Source of the DNA: Semisulcospira habei | Lineage: Eukaryota; Mollusca; Gastropoda; Semisulcospiridae | Assembly: GCA_036245525.1 (NCBI GenBank) | Contig: BTPG01000003.1 | Span: forward strand, 192,182,164 to 192,246,163 | Direction: 5' to 3' | DNA length: 64,000 nt | The notes under the pieces: model-generated | Database searches by the model: none | What the model was told of the DNA's origin: nothing | Seen by the model: only the letters and a program-made list of their open reading frames with translations | Position numbers and translations under genes: made by a program | Part shown: in pieces, positions 31,444 through 42,051 of the stretch | How the letters are laid out: each line of letters starts with the position of its first letter | Position numbering within the stretch: position 1 is the first letter of the stretch

Positions 31444-32540
31444 TGCGATTCTAGAGACAACAGTAGAGATGCTTTACCCACTGTTTGGAAAGATCTGGGA
31501 AGAGGAGGTGATGCCGGCTGACTGGAAGGAGGGGTACCTAATCAAGCTTCCCAAGAAAGGCGACCTCAGCAAGTGTTCCAACTACAGAGGAATCACCTTG
31601 CTGTCAGTACCAGGAAAGGTCTTCAACAGGATCATCCTGGAGAGAATGAAGAGCTCCGTTAACCCCCAGCTGAGAGACCAGCAAGCAGGATTCAGGAAAA
31701 ACCGATCATGTACAGACCAGATCGCCACTCTCCGCATCATCGTGGAACAGTCTCTGGAGTGGAGCTCCCCGCTGTACGTCAACTTTGTGGATTACGAGAA
31801 AGCATTTGACAGCGTGGACCGAGAGACTCTGTGGAAACTCCTACGACACTACGGTGTACCCACAGAGCTCGTCCACCTGATCAAAAGCAGCTACGATGGC
31901 ATGACATGTCGCGTGATCCACGAAGGGCAGTTCACCAGGGAGCTCCAGGTCAGAACCGGTGTCAGGCAGGGGTGTTTGCTGTCTCCGTTCCTCTTCCTAC
32001 TGGCCATAGACTGGGTCATGAAGAGGACCACAGAGCACAGACGAAGTGGAATACAGTGGACACTGTGGACACAGCTTGACGACCTCGATTTTGCAGACGA
32101 CTTGGCTTTACTGTCCCACACTCATCAACAAATGCAGGACAAGACCACGAGGCTTGCTGACATATCGTCCCAAGTGGGCCTCACCATCCACAAACAGAAA
32201 ACAAAGACAATGAGGCTGAACGCAACCAGGGAAGAACCAGTCTTGCTTGCTGGCACCCCGTTGGAGGAGGTGGAGTCTTTCACCTATCTCGGGAGCATCA
32301 TAGACAAAAAAGGCGGCACTGATGCAGATGTCAGAGCACGAATCGGTAAAGCCAGAGCAGCCTTTCTCCAGTTGAAAAAAGTGTGGAGTTCCAGAGAGCT
32401 GTCACAACACACCAAGGTCCGGATTTTCAACTCCAACGTAAAAGCAGTTCTATATGGAGCAGAGACTTGGAGATTGACAAAAACCACAGTCAACAGAGTA
32501 CAGATCTTCATAAACAGTTGCCTTCGAGTCTGGGAGAGAA
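31442..32540 (+). pseudogene. RTE-type reverse transcriptase, truncated but open
   Basis: Open from upstream through LETTVEMLYPLFGKIWEEEV, SNYRGITLLSVPGKVFN, FVDYEKAFDSVDRETLW, GVRQGCLLSPFLF, DDLDFADDLALL and GSIIDKKGGTDADVR to INSCLRVWERTEQI. It lacks the endonuclease and N-terminus. A deletion of about 17 codons after SCLR and the insertion at 32551 break the C-terminus; the remainder (WGWIGHSL...WNPQGKRKRGSPRN) resumes at 32738-33023. Confidence 0.87.
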
Positions 32541-33028
32541 CAGAGCAGATCTTCTTCTTCTTCTTTTCGTTCGCAGTGGGCTATACGGTCAGTCCAGCAC
32601 CGGCGATGAATGACGTCATTTTCTCCAGGTCTTCTCGACTGCCGTAGAGTTTGGTCTGCAGTGGAGTTGGCGACGGCCACACTTCTTTTCTTTCATCATC
32701 CAGTAGGGGGCATCTTTGGAGAATAATTTATGTTCCGCAGAGCAGATAACGGCAGAGAATGAAATTGGGCGAAGAAGATGGGGATGGATTGGTCACAGTC
32801 TGAGAAGCCAGCTTCCAGTCTCACTAGGCAGGCATTGTCATGGAACCCCCAGGGAAAGAGGAAAAGAGGCAGCCCGAGAAACACCTGGTGTCGAGACCTC
32901 CAAGCAGACATCAAGAGACTGGAAACCACCTGGAGTAAAATCGAAGGAGAAGCACAGGACAGGAGTCGCTGGAGGTCTCTCGTCGACGGCCTATACCCGG
33001 GGAGGGGTGACAGGCGCAAGTAAGTAAG
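31444..33028 (+). mobile_element. RTE-type LINE, 5'-truncated (copy 2)
   Basis: Begins mid-ORF (ctagagacaacagtagagat) and ends with the TAAG tail at 33028, next to DIRS-C RT. It contains a SINE-like insertion at 32551-32737. It is opposite in strand to, and directly joined with, the I-type fragment at 30773-31443. Confidence 0.88.
32551..32737 (-). mobile_element. SINE-like insertion, 187 bp, AAG tail
   Basis: Flanked by CAGAGCAGAT at 32541-32550 and 32738-32747. On minus it ends in an AAG repeat (CTTCTTCTTCTTC on plus at 32551). The body contains gatgaatgacgtcattttct and has no ORF or recognised tRNA promoter. Confidence 0.8.
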
Positions 33029-33703
33029 GTGAATGAACCGGCGCGAGGGAGCGAGATCGGACTTGCCTCCGTTGACCAGAAAACTGAGCTGGCGGAGCAG
33101 GGTCCGTAAGGTGTCCCGGTCTTCCCCTAAGGCTGTCGCTATCTGGTTCCGGAGGAGCAGATCGTCCAGATAGTTGGAAACTGGGCTCGAGGCCATCTGT
33201 CGGAACCTGGAGACGACGCCGTCGATGATCCTGATAAACACCCAAGGGCTGAGGTCGAGTCCGAAGGGCAGGGCCCGAAACTGATGCACTACTCCGCCGA
33301 AGGCGAAGCGAAGATAACGGGACGCCGGGTGCACGGGAACGTGACGATAGGCGTCCGCCAGGTCGAGGCTCACGGCGAAGTCCTGGGGACGCACCGTGGC
33401 CCTCAAAGCTCTGTACTTGTTTAGCGCCGAGAGGTCAATGACCGGACGCCACCTGCCGCCAGGCTTGGGGACGAGGAAGAGACGGTTATAGAAGGCCGGG
33501 GAGTCGACATGTGAGACTACTTCCGTGGCCTCCTTCTGCAGCAGAGAGACTACCTCGTCGCACAGAGCCTCCGCCTTGCCTTGTTCCCCCGGCACCCGAG
33601 TCCACAGGGGGGAGTGACGCAACAGAGGGGGAGACTGGAAAGAGATCCTCAGGTCTTCCGAGATGGTCGGGAGAATCCAAGGGTCATCTTTCGTCAGAGC
33701 CAT
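33029..33703 (-). pseudogene. DIRS-C reverse transcriptase, truncated at the C-terminus
   Basis: Frame open from ALTKDDPWILPTISEDLRIS through SPAFYNRLFLVPKPGGRWRP, SLDLADAYRHVPVHPASRY, ALPFGLDLSPWVF and SNYLDDLLLRN (catalytic YLDD, about 33175-33150) to APSRRFIHL, where the LINE junction at 33028 cuts it. About 12 residues usually present after LSALNK are missing. RNase H is lost from this side. Confidence 0.88.
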
Positions 33704-34407
33704 GCGCCACTGTGATGGGTTAGCCTCCCGCTGACTGGAGCCCCTACAGGAATCGGCGGGGGGATGGGAGACAAGTCAGTGGGCCCGGCCGACTGAAAGC
33801 GAGAAGCGGTAGGGACGGTCGCTGTAGAAGGTCGGGTAGCTGGCCAGAGCTGCTTGGAAGACTCCTTGACGGTCTGCCAGGTCGGTCCAAAGAGAAGCAA
33901 TCCCCCAAAGGGAGCCTGGCAAAGCTGTGTCTTAACTGAAGCAGGGAGAGACAAGCACAGTCTCAGCAGGGCGTCCCTCCGCCTCAGGTCTCCGTTAGCT
34001 GCCACCACCATGGCGTTAACCGAGGAGTGAAACGCCGCTTTGTTCGCCGCCACGAGAACGGAGTGTACGTCACGGAGAGGAGCCGAGGTGGCGAGGTCCC
34101 AGGTATCCTCGAGGCATCTTACCACGGTCTGCGTAGCCATCTCGAGGAAGCCAGCACATGCTAAGGAGGTCCGCACCAGCTTCGCCGTCTTCTCCAGGCC
34201 GCGTGGGATCTGTAGCCGCCTGCTGCTGGGGGCCCCCGTCTGCAGCAGTGCCGCCTTGCCTATCGCCGGCAGGGGACATGAGAACGTTGAGAATGCCCGG
34301 CATAGCCCTGCTGGTGAAAGCCCCGCGCTCACGACCAGTCGCGCAACAGAATCCCCGGTCAACGCCGCCGCCCAGTCTTCTATTTCGACAACCGCCGGCA
34401 GAGACAT
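33694..34407 (-). pseudogene. DIRS-C gag-like ORF1, C-terminal part only
   Basis: Open 237-codon frame with RGLEKTAKLVRTSLACAGFL, EMATQTVVRCLEDTWDLA, VLVAANKAAFHSSVNAMVVA and QAPFGGLLLFGPTWQTVKES, matching gag C-termini of A, E and H. The Cys-rich N-terminus and Arg/Ser linker are absent. Bases 34410-34697 are a pyrimidine-rich leader with T-runs. The open frame may begin at the Met at 34407 by chance. Confidence 0.78.
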
Positions 34408-34697
34408 TCACCAAAGCTTTACCTTGTCATGGCCGCTGCTACCTGAGTCGGTTTCCTTCCCAAGGAACCACCAAGTAAACTCCGCCACCCACGGTAATCC
34501 TCCAAGCTTTACCCAGCCACTTCTCTCTACTCTCTCTTTCTTCCTCCTTTTTTTTTCTTTTTTTTTCCACATAAATCCAAGGAAGCACACCAAACCCCGA
34601 AGGGCTAAAGCACACACGAAGCAGTAAATCCACACGAAGTCCAAGTAATCCCACCGTACACAGCCAAGCGAAGCAAGCTGAACACATCCGGTCTTGG

Positions 34698-34901
34698 TGA
34701 GCTAAGCGAAAAGGCTGGCGGGAAACGGCCAGGCACATGACCGGATAGGGATGCAAGGGGGGCTACTCGGGGCGTCCTGGTAACGACCCCCTAGAGTCGC
34801 CCCCCTGGTTGTGAGGTATACACAAAGAATTTTTGGGCTGAAATTGGTAAGCTAAGCATACCTTCCTATTAGTCATGCCATCGGTAAGAGTTTTGAGAAA
34901 A
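34698..34901 (-). repeat. 5' ITR of DIRS-C
   Basis: Inverse of the ITR body at about 23470-23690 (gacgccccgagtagcccccc and complement). Outer tip cggtaagagttttgagaaaa. It overlaps or abuts the 3' tip of DIRS-E within about 3 bases. Confidence 0.83.
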
Positions 34902-35254
34902 TGAATTTTTTTTCTAAAATGTATTTTTTTGAAAAATACTTACCGATGGCATTACTATCTGGGAATACACTCTATTGCCTATAGATTTCAGCAAAATTGT
35001 GTGTAGCACACAACTGGGGAGGAGACACCGGGGATCCAAGCACTATGACCCCGGGTGGCCTCCCCTTACTACCCTATCCCGGCGAGCACAGGGCGACCTC
35101 GTCAGTTTCACACATAGCCACAAGAGGCAAGCGGGGCAGGCGGGAGGGCCATTCGAGTAATGCCATCGGTAAGTATTTTTCAAAAAAATACATTTTAGAA
35201 AAAAAATTCATTTGTTTTTTCAAAATACATTACCGATGGCATTACAATCTGGGA
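34899..35254 (-). repeat. 3' ITR and ICR of DIRS-E
   Basis: ITR body (cacaactggggaggagacac) is the inverse of 41141-41339. The ICR (agtaatgccatcggtaag to ccgatggcattacaatctg) complements tips at 34899-34960 and 41300-41339. Confidence 0.85.
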
Positions 35255-35420
35255 GAATGGCGAACAGGCGGAGGGTGCCGTATCTAACCACAACCCAACC
35301 ACTCCGCCGGCCCCCTCGAGAGAGAACTCCCGACGATTTCAGCTATGATGTGCCTAAGACGCCAGCAGTGCTCGGAGGGAGTGCTGGGCCGCGGAGATGT
35401 CGCCCACCCGTGCCAGGGAG

Positions 35421-36372
35421 TCACGTCAGCCGGATAGGTCTCTTAAGGTAGAAGCGTGCGAAAGTGGAGTCTGAGCGCCAGCCACCCGCTGCCAAAATAT
35501 CTTTGACCGAGCAGTTGCGGTCCAGGGCTAGACTGGTGGCTACTGCTCTCCCTTCATGCGCCCGGATTTGTAAAGGCTCAGCGCCGCGTGGGGAGAGGTC
35601 TAGGTAGTCTGACCTAATCACCCACCGCAGCCAGGATGACACGATCTGGGCCGAGATGTGGCGTCTGCCCGCGGACAAGGTAAGAAGAGGCGCGAGCGCC
35701 CCCGGCGCTGCGGCTGAGAGCGGCGCCGGTAAATCTTTAGCGCCCGCACTGGGTCCTGTTGCCGCGATCCAGGGGAGAGGTCCGCTCCACAGAGGGGCCG
35801 TATCGTTAGCACCTGAGGAGCCGCCGCGGGCGGCGGTTCTTGGCCAGGAAGGACTGATCGGAGAGCCTCTGCGCAGAGCCGTCGGAACGAACCGCAAACA
35901 GGCTGGGAGCATCGAGAGCGCGTGAAGCTCGCTGACTCGGGACGCTGTAACGAGAGCCAGAAGGAAACAGGTTTTCCGGGTCAAGTCTGAGAACCGAGCC
36001 AAGGGGAGGGGCTCAACCGGTCCGTATTCAACCACGTCAGTACCCAGGCAAGATCCCACCGGGGTACTAGGGAACGTGAAACCGGACGTCGGAGTTCAAA
36101 GTGAGCCAGAAATTCGACAGATCCTTGCAGGCGCCTGGGTCCGGAAGACACCGGTGACGGTAGATGTCCGCGAACGTAGCGCGGTAGCTCTTGATGGCGA
36201 CCGTGGCTAAGCCCCGGTCGTCGAAGAGCCACAGGAAGAACTCCGCCAGTTGGTGGGAGGCTAGGTTAGTGGGAGGGTGCCCATGGGAGGTGCACCAGGT
36301 CTGAAAGACCCTCCACGTGCCTTCGTACACCTTCCTTGTAGAGAGTCTGCGGGCTGCTGCAATTGCCGCCAC
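35421..36372 (-). pseudogene. DIRS-E tyrosine recombinase, two main frames
   Basis: N-terminal frame 36372-36067: ARRLSTRKVYEGTWRVFQTW, FFLWLFDDRGLATVAIKSY. Second frame 36059-35421: LTRKTCFLLALVTASRVSEL (catalytic Arg, about 35935), SSWLRWVIRSDYLDLS, RAHEGRAVATSLALDRN (HxxR, about 35560) and STFARFYLKRP (Tyr, about 35452). The middle strand region (AARGGSSGANDT...) reads out of frame, implying compensating indels. The stop follows soon after the Tyr because of another shift. Confidence 0.83.
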
Positions 36373-38272
36373 TGCTGCATCCGAGAACCTCTAGCGGCGC
36401 GGGCGTGCCGGACAACCTCCAAGCGTGTAGGCGGAGGCGTACGGGGCACGGATGGAAAAGCCGCTGACGGGGCTGCTTGAGCATCGTGGAAGGGGTAGGA
36501 AGCTCCAGAGGAGGGTCCGTCGCAAGCGCGAGGAGGTCCGTGGTCCAGCTCTTGGTCCAGTTGAAGGGGGCCACCAGCAGGAGGACCGCCGAGCATCCCA
36601 GAAGCTTCCGCAGTACCTTCGGAACGAGGACTGCCGGGGGGTAGGCGTAAGCAATCCGGCCGACCCAAGGAATGGGGAGCGCGTCCACTGCCCAAGCGAG
36701 TGGATCCCGGACTGGCGAGACGTAGACCGGGAGCTGGCTGCTTCATCTGGTGGCAAACAGATCCACTAGCGGCGTTTCCCAGTGAGAGCAGAGCAGGCGA
36801 AAAATATCCGGGCGTAGGGACCGCTCCGTGTGGAGCAACTGTCCGCGACGAGACAGGGCGTCCGCCTTCATGTTGAGGTGGCCAGGGATGTGGCGGGCTC
36901 GTAGGGCAATGCCTCGATCCCTGCACCAGAGGCGAAGGTGGCACCGAAGAATGCAAAGGGAGGGCGAGTGAGTGCCACCCTGATTCTGTATGTAAGCCAC
37001 CACCGTCGAGTTGTCGGAGAGCACGAGGACGTCCTGATTGGCCAAGGTCTCCTGCCAACGTCGAATGCCAATCCAACTGCCTTCAGCTCCAGCCAGTTGA
37101 CGTGATTCCCGAACAGATCCCGAAGCCAACGCCCGAGGCCGAGAGAAATCCGGTAACAGGTGCGCGCCCCAGCCGGCCTGGCTCGCCTCTGTACAGAGAG
37201 ACCACCGAGGCGGCGGGGAGTGTAGGGCACCCCCGAAGCCAGCCAAGCGAGGTCCGCCCACCTCTTGAGGTGAGGACGAGCCCGAGGCGTGACAGGTACT
37301 AGATCCAACAGAGCGCCCGAGGGTCGCCAGTGAAGAAGGAGACGTAGCTGGAGAGGCCGAGCATAAAGTCTGCCCAAGGGAAGCAGGTCCGCAGCCGCCC
37401 TGAGGAGGCCCAGGAGTTGAAGCCAGACCCTGGCGGTGAAGGAGGATCCCATCCCCATCGAAGTCGCTAAGTCGACTATCTTCTGTCGCCTGGCCAGAGG
37501 CAGGCGGGCAAGGTTGAGGTCGGTCAGGAATTCCATCCCCCGATGTAGAAACCGTCGAGAGGGAGAAGAACGGATTTCCCCAATGAGTAGGAAACCTAGA
37601 CGACGCAGAAGGGAAAGCAGGGCATCCCTGTCCGTCTGGAGGGCTGCGGAGACCAAGTTGCGCAGTAGAAGGTCGTCCAAGTAATTGGAGGCCGGGCTCA
37701 AGGAGCGCTGACGGAAATTGGCTATCACGGCGTCGAGCAGTCTTGTAAACACCCACGGACTGATGTTGAGGCCGAAAGGAAGGGCGCAGAACTGGTAGAC
37801 GATCCCCCCAAGTCAAACCGAAGGTACCGGCGAAACGACGGATGAATCGGGACGTGCAGATAGGCGTCTGACAGATCGAGGCTGATCGCAAAGTCCATCG
37901 GCCGGAGGGCCGCACGGAGTGTCCTGGCCGTCTCCATCCTGAATCGAGGGGCCAAGCATCCTGAATCGAGGCCAAGCTGATACGAGGCCAAGCTGATAAG
38001 TCGATAACTGGACGCCACTTGCCGCCTGGTTTGGGAGCTAGAAGAGTCGGCTGTAGAACGCCGGAGAGTCCTGCCGCAAAACCACCTCTGTCGCCGCTTT
38101 GGTGAGGAGGGTCGCCACTTCCCCGCGCAGAGCGTCCGCCTGTGTGCCGTCGAGCGGTTCCTGGGTCCACATGGGTGCTCAGCGAAGAGGCGGAGGCGAC
38201 AGGAACGAAAGTTGCAGGCCTGCGGTAACGGTGGAAAGAATCCAGGGGTCGTCCGGGAACAGCGATCTCCAA
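36266..38272 (-). pseudogene. DIRS-E reverse transcriptase-RNase H, frameshifted
   Basis: RT blocks: FRMETARTLRAALRPMDFAI and SLDLSDAYLHVPIHPSFRRY (38018 frame), MFTRLLDAVIANF and SNYLDDLLLRN (37752 frame; YLDD about 37690), SRRFLHRGMEFLTDLN. RNase H: SLCTEASQAGWGAHLLPDF (first Asp is Glu), VLVLSDNSTVVAYIQNQ, ARHIPGHLNMKADALSRRG (38272 frame), then DPLAWAVDALPIPWVGRIAY and LLVAPFNWTKSWTTDLL (36688 frame). A short duplicated phrase (gaggccaagctgatac) at 37960-37995 disrupts the LSALNK region. Confidence 0.83.
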
Positions 38273-38314
38273 GATCGCTGAAGAGCGACAGCCGCCCGCC
38301 GACGGGAGGCCCGA

Positions 38315-40860
38315 TTAATGAGGCGGGGGCGGAGGCGGGGGCGAGTCAAAGAGCCCGACCGCGGCCCGATCTACGGGCACCGCGGGGCCAAGAAGGGCGA
38401 GGGGCGGGGCCGGCCTGAGTAGCCTGGAATGGACGGGCCCGACCTCGTGAAGATCCGACTGTAGAGAAGGAGGGCCTAAAAGACCGCTGGGCACGACCCC
38501 CGCCGTGCGGGGGGCGCGAAAGCGGGTCGAGGCTGGGTTAGATGCAGGCTTGGGCCACAAGTCCTTGGAAGATTCCTTAAAGGTGTGCCAAGTGTCGCCG
38601 AACAGCTGAGGACCCCCTAAGGGGGCGTGACGGAGCTGGGTCTTCACTGACAAGGGAAGGTCCGAGCAGAGGCGCAAAAGGGTATCCCTCCTCCAGAGGT
38701 CGCATTTGGCAGCCGCTGCCCTGGCGGTGGCGGAAGAATGGTAGGCGGACCGGTTGGCCGCTATCCGGATGGACTGCACGTCACGAAGCGGGGACTGAGC
38801 CTCCAGGTCCCACGTATCCTGTAGGCACTGCAGTGCTGCCTGGGTAGCCAGTTCCAAACCCGAGCACGCCAGCGAGTTCCGCGCTAAGGAGGCGATCCTG
38901 TCGAGAGGCCGAGGCCACGAGTTCTGGACGAGCCTGCGGCCGCCCGCCTGTAGTAAGGCCGCCACATCCACCGCTGGAAAAGGTAAGGCGAAGGCTTGGG
39001 AGTGTCCAGCGTACTAGGCCTGGCGGAAGCTTAAGTTGATTCCCACCGGCGATCGAGCGGCGGTAAAGTATCCCGTGTCGCCGAAAGCGTCGTTACGCAG
39101 CTGGGCGGAGAAGCATCGGTGAGGTCCCGGAAGCCGGCTTGCGGGAGGGACTTGCGGCGCTGGACTTGCCTCTGCGCGTCGACCATGGCCGAAGCCTGTC
39201 TCTTCGGAGGAGGCGAAGGCGGACAGACGTCGGGCGGTAGGGACTTGGCGATAAGCCTTGAAGCCTCACCCATAGCGTGGACCGACTGTGATCCGAGCGA
39301 AGGGCCGGCAACGTCTGACGAGGCGGAGGCCGACGCGACAGCGGAAAAAGGCGGGAAGGAGAACCCGCCGCCGAGTCCTGCAAGAAGATCGCCGAGGCCG
39401 AGTCCGACGGATGAAGGCTGAGGACGTCCGTTCCAAACTGATCTTCTCGCGGCAAAGACGAAAGGGGCGAGCGGCTACGAGAGTGCCGCACCGCCGCGCG
39501 CGAGGTAGACGCAGCCGCCCGCGACGCACGCAAAGAGGCGCGCCGCGGCGACGGAGGGACCGTGGCAAAGCGACGGTCCACCTCGAAGTCGGGATCCGCA
39601 CGCGGCAGCCGACGTGAGCGACAAACCGCGATCGGAATACCGAGGAAGTGGCCTGGTCACCCCTGGCCTGCCCGGGAGAACCGGTGCGAGGGGGGGACCG
39701 CCAATAGTCTCCCCTAGCCCGCTCAGGAAAGGCGGAGCGGGGAGGGGACAAATACCGGGCACGCGGCCCCCCGTCCGATGTGTCGGACCGTGGAGGACGC
39801 GCGATGTCACACCGGGCCCGCCTGGTCGATACGAGGCGGGGGGGGGGGGGGACAGTCTAGGGTCACGCCAAGCCCGCTCAGGAAAGGCGGAGCGGGGATG
39901 GGACGATTTATGAGCCCGCTGCCCCAGCTCCGAAGCCTCGGAGCGAGGGGGGGGGGGGGGGGGGGGCGAGGGTCCAAGTCACACCGGGCCCGTCCGGTCG
40001 ATACGAGACGGGGGGGGGGGGGGGGGGGGGGGGGGGACAGTCTACGGTCACGCCAAGCCCGCTCAGGCGAAGCGAAGCGGGGAGGGGACCATTATGTGCA
40101 CGCGACCCCCGCTCCGACTCCTCGGAGCGTGGGGGGCGAGAGTCAACCACACCCCGGGCCCGCCCAGGCGAGACGGGGGGGGGGGGGGGGGGGGGTGGGG
40201 GGGGGGGGGGGGGGGGAAGAAAGCGAAGCATGCCTTGCCCGTTCGGAAAATACAGAGCGGGGAGGCAGCATTACTAACGGTCTCGAGTCACGTTCCGAAG
40301 CCTCGGTGCGTGAGCGAGAGCATTTCTTATCACGTTTACTCTCTTTCTTATGCTTGCGTTCCGTCACCCGTCCCCGCTCCGGAGACCTAGAGCCGGGGGT
40401 GGCCGACGAACGCTCATCTCTCCCAGACCGCTCGCCCGAAGCAGAGCGGGGGGTGGGAACCAAAATGGGCTCAAGCCACGCGCTAACGAAGCAGAGCGTG
40501 GGGAGCGTGACTCCGAAACTCGCCTACCCTGCTCCGAAGACTCGGAGAGGGGAGGGAGAACCTGCGAGGTAACGGTACAAGAAGGGGACTTACCTGTGGG
40601 CCGGAAAGCCCGATGCGCCGAGGGAAGTACGTCCACCCGTGGAGGATCCCGTGGAGACCGAAGCGGGCGAGGGGACCGGTCACGCCTGAAGAAGTCCCAC
40701 CTGCGCGAACACCGGTCTTCCGTCCAAGCGGCGCCACCATCACACGTTCCGTCCGAAGCACAGCCCGAACACGGCAAGCAAGAGTCGAGTGCATCAACCG
40801 GTCACTGCGGGAAGTCCCCGCACGGCGGAAAGTCTTCGACACAGAAGCAGCCATAAGGCC
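38315..40860 (-). pseudogene. DIRS-E gag-like ORF1, degenerate
   Basis: N-terminal Cys cluster partly kept (MPCSGCASDGTCDGG; upstream frame has CRTCGDF region near 40820). Middle: Arg/Ser/Pro-rich with poly-Pro stretches encoded by G-runs on plus. C-terminal: LPPDVCPPSPPPKRQASAMV (39273 frame) and NSLACSGLELATQAALQCLQ, AANRSAYHSSATARAAA, HAPLGGPQLFGDTWHTFKES (38971-38315). Frames change repeatedly. The part 39640-40220 is repetitive. Confidence 0.72.
39640..40220. repeat. Degenerate tandem repeat of about 155-175 bp with long G runs
   Basis: Recurring words cctggtc/cgggcccg...gatacgag.cg, then G run, acagtct, gtcacgccaagcccgctcagg and gagcggggaggggac, starting near 39648, 39805, 39978 and 40147. 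G runs: 39838-39851 (14), 39947-39966 (20), 40010-40036 (27), 40175-40195 (21) and 40197-40216 (20). Exact run lengths may be assembly-dependent. Confidence 0.75.
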
Positions 40861-41140
40861 CTAAACCAGCTACGCCGGCGAAGAAAGTCCACCTTGCACA
40901 AACCAGCCGGGCACAAGTCACGTGCGTCGTCGAACCCCAAGGCCAAGCCAAGGGTGAACTCACAAGTCAGAGCCGGTAAAACCGGTCGGCGCACAGGTCA
41001 CAATGAGTCCAATTGTCAAAGGAAAAACCACGAATGTAGTGAGTCCAGGGCTGAATCGAAGACTCCAATTCAAGCCCACAGTCAAAAACCACTGAAACCC
41101 GTAGAACGGAGAAAGGCAAAAACTCGACCGTCCCCGGTCG

Positions 41141-41339
41141 AGCTATGAGTGAAACTGACGAGGTCGCCCTGTGCTCGCCGGGATAGGGTAGTAAGGGGAG
41201 GCCACCCGGGGTCATAGTGCTTGGATCCCCGGTGTCTCCTCCCCAGTTGTGTGCTACACACAATTTTGCTGAAATCTATAGGCAATAGAGTGTATTCCCA
41301 GATAGTAATGCCATCGGTAATGTATTTTGAAAAAACAAA
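41141..41339 (-). repeat. 5' ITR of DIRS-E
   Basis: Inverse of 34940-35130; shares cccagttgtgtgctacacac and ctgaaatctataggcaatag in complement. The outer tip ends ttgaaaaaacaaa. Confidence 0.85.
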
Positions 41340-41412
41340 CAAATACATTTGTGAACACAAAACATTATTATACACACATTCAAACACACACATATGAACA
41401 GACAAAACTTAC

Positions 41413-41535
41413 TGAAAGAGAGCTGCTTGCCCGCCGCAGGCCACAAATTTATGTAGCATGAGATGGTACGGCTGTTTCTTCTCATCAAACAGCATGGGCG
41501 ACGTGAAGCCAACCGAGCAAACAAGGAATGTTAAT
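41413..41535 (-). CDS. HUWE1: HUWE1 exon, 123 nt
   Basis: Encodes [40 protein letters not shown]; vertebrate HUWE1 has [18 protein letters not shown] and YPYHLML at this place. The acceptor is tttcag before 41535. Its first base A completes Arg (AG+A) with the previous exon. The donor is CA|GTAAGT, a perfect consensus, leaving two bases for the Gln codon completed at 22947. Confidence 0.97.
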
Positions 41536-42051
41536 CTGAAATGCATGTAACTGTGTTACAACAAATGAGCCAGCCAGCCTGCTTATGGTTTTCCTGCTTC
41601 AAATTAAACTGAAAACTAAAGTACTTCTAGGACTTGCTAAAACAGCAGAGTAAACTGCATGCAGCTTCATAAATCCCCGAGGTCAGTAGGACGAGTAAGC
41701 TTAGTTCTGCTATAGTGGAGCAGACTGCTTAGTGACTTGTGCAGGACTAACTTCACTCATGCAACTGGCTGCTGGGCCTTTCTAACAAATAGCAACACTG
41801 CATAAGAATAAGGAGTGGGAAGAAAACAATGACTCCTGAGATGGCAGATGGATGAAATTCCCTAATGTCAGAGTCAAAATGCTAGGAGTTTTGCCTTGGT
41901 CAACAAAAGTCATAAATCCTCAAAAGCCCCCATTACAGATGGACTCTGCAGGGAGGCACTACACAGTAAGGCACAATTCATCTTGCCTACTGGAATGAAG
42001 ATAAAAAAGAAGAAGAAGCCGACAGACTCATTGACAGCTTTGGCCACTTAC
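41536..42051. other. HUWE1 intron, 516 bp, nothing else recognised
   Basis: AT-rich unique-looking DNA between two HUWE1 exons with a purine-rich stretch (aaaaaagaagaagaagcc) near 42001. No repeat or ORF of note. Confidence 0.75.

Larger units (their letters stand above)
23423..34901 (-). mobile_element. DIRS1-like retrotransposon C, broken by nested insertions (subfamily III)
   Basis: 3' tip and ITR at 23423-23705, split by a LINE; ICR at 27002-27101; YR at about 27228-28309; RNase H tail to about 28435; RT at 33029-33703; gag C-terminal half at 33694-34407; 5' ITR at 34698-34901. About 950 bp between the RT (after RRFIHL) and the RNase H linker (TVLVPEVLQKL) are missing at the 28436-33028 insertion. 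The gag N-terminal half is absent. Tips carry CATGACTAATAGGAAG instead of the other subfamily words. Confidence 0.87.
34899..41339 (-). mobile_element. DIRS1-like retrotransposon E, structurally complete (subfamily IV)
   Basis: 3' ITR 34899-35155, ICR 35156-35254, YR 35421-36372, RT-RNase H 36266-38272, gag 38315-40860, 5' ITR 41141-41339. Tips carry CATTACTATCTGGGAATAC. No nested element is inside. Many frameshifts; gag expanded by G-tract repeats. The 5' tip is 73 nt downstream of a HUWE1 donor. Confidence 0.9.

Noticed and set aside
39640..40220. CRISPR-like array, because of regularly spaced repeats
   Set aside because: The units are degenerate, 155-175 bp, within a retrotransposon gag in animal DNA; no uniform short repeats and spacers and no cas genes.
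39778..40572. 264-codon plus-strand frame rich in Gly
   Set aside because: It arises from G runs opposite DIRS-E gag and its frame depends on homopolymer lengths.
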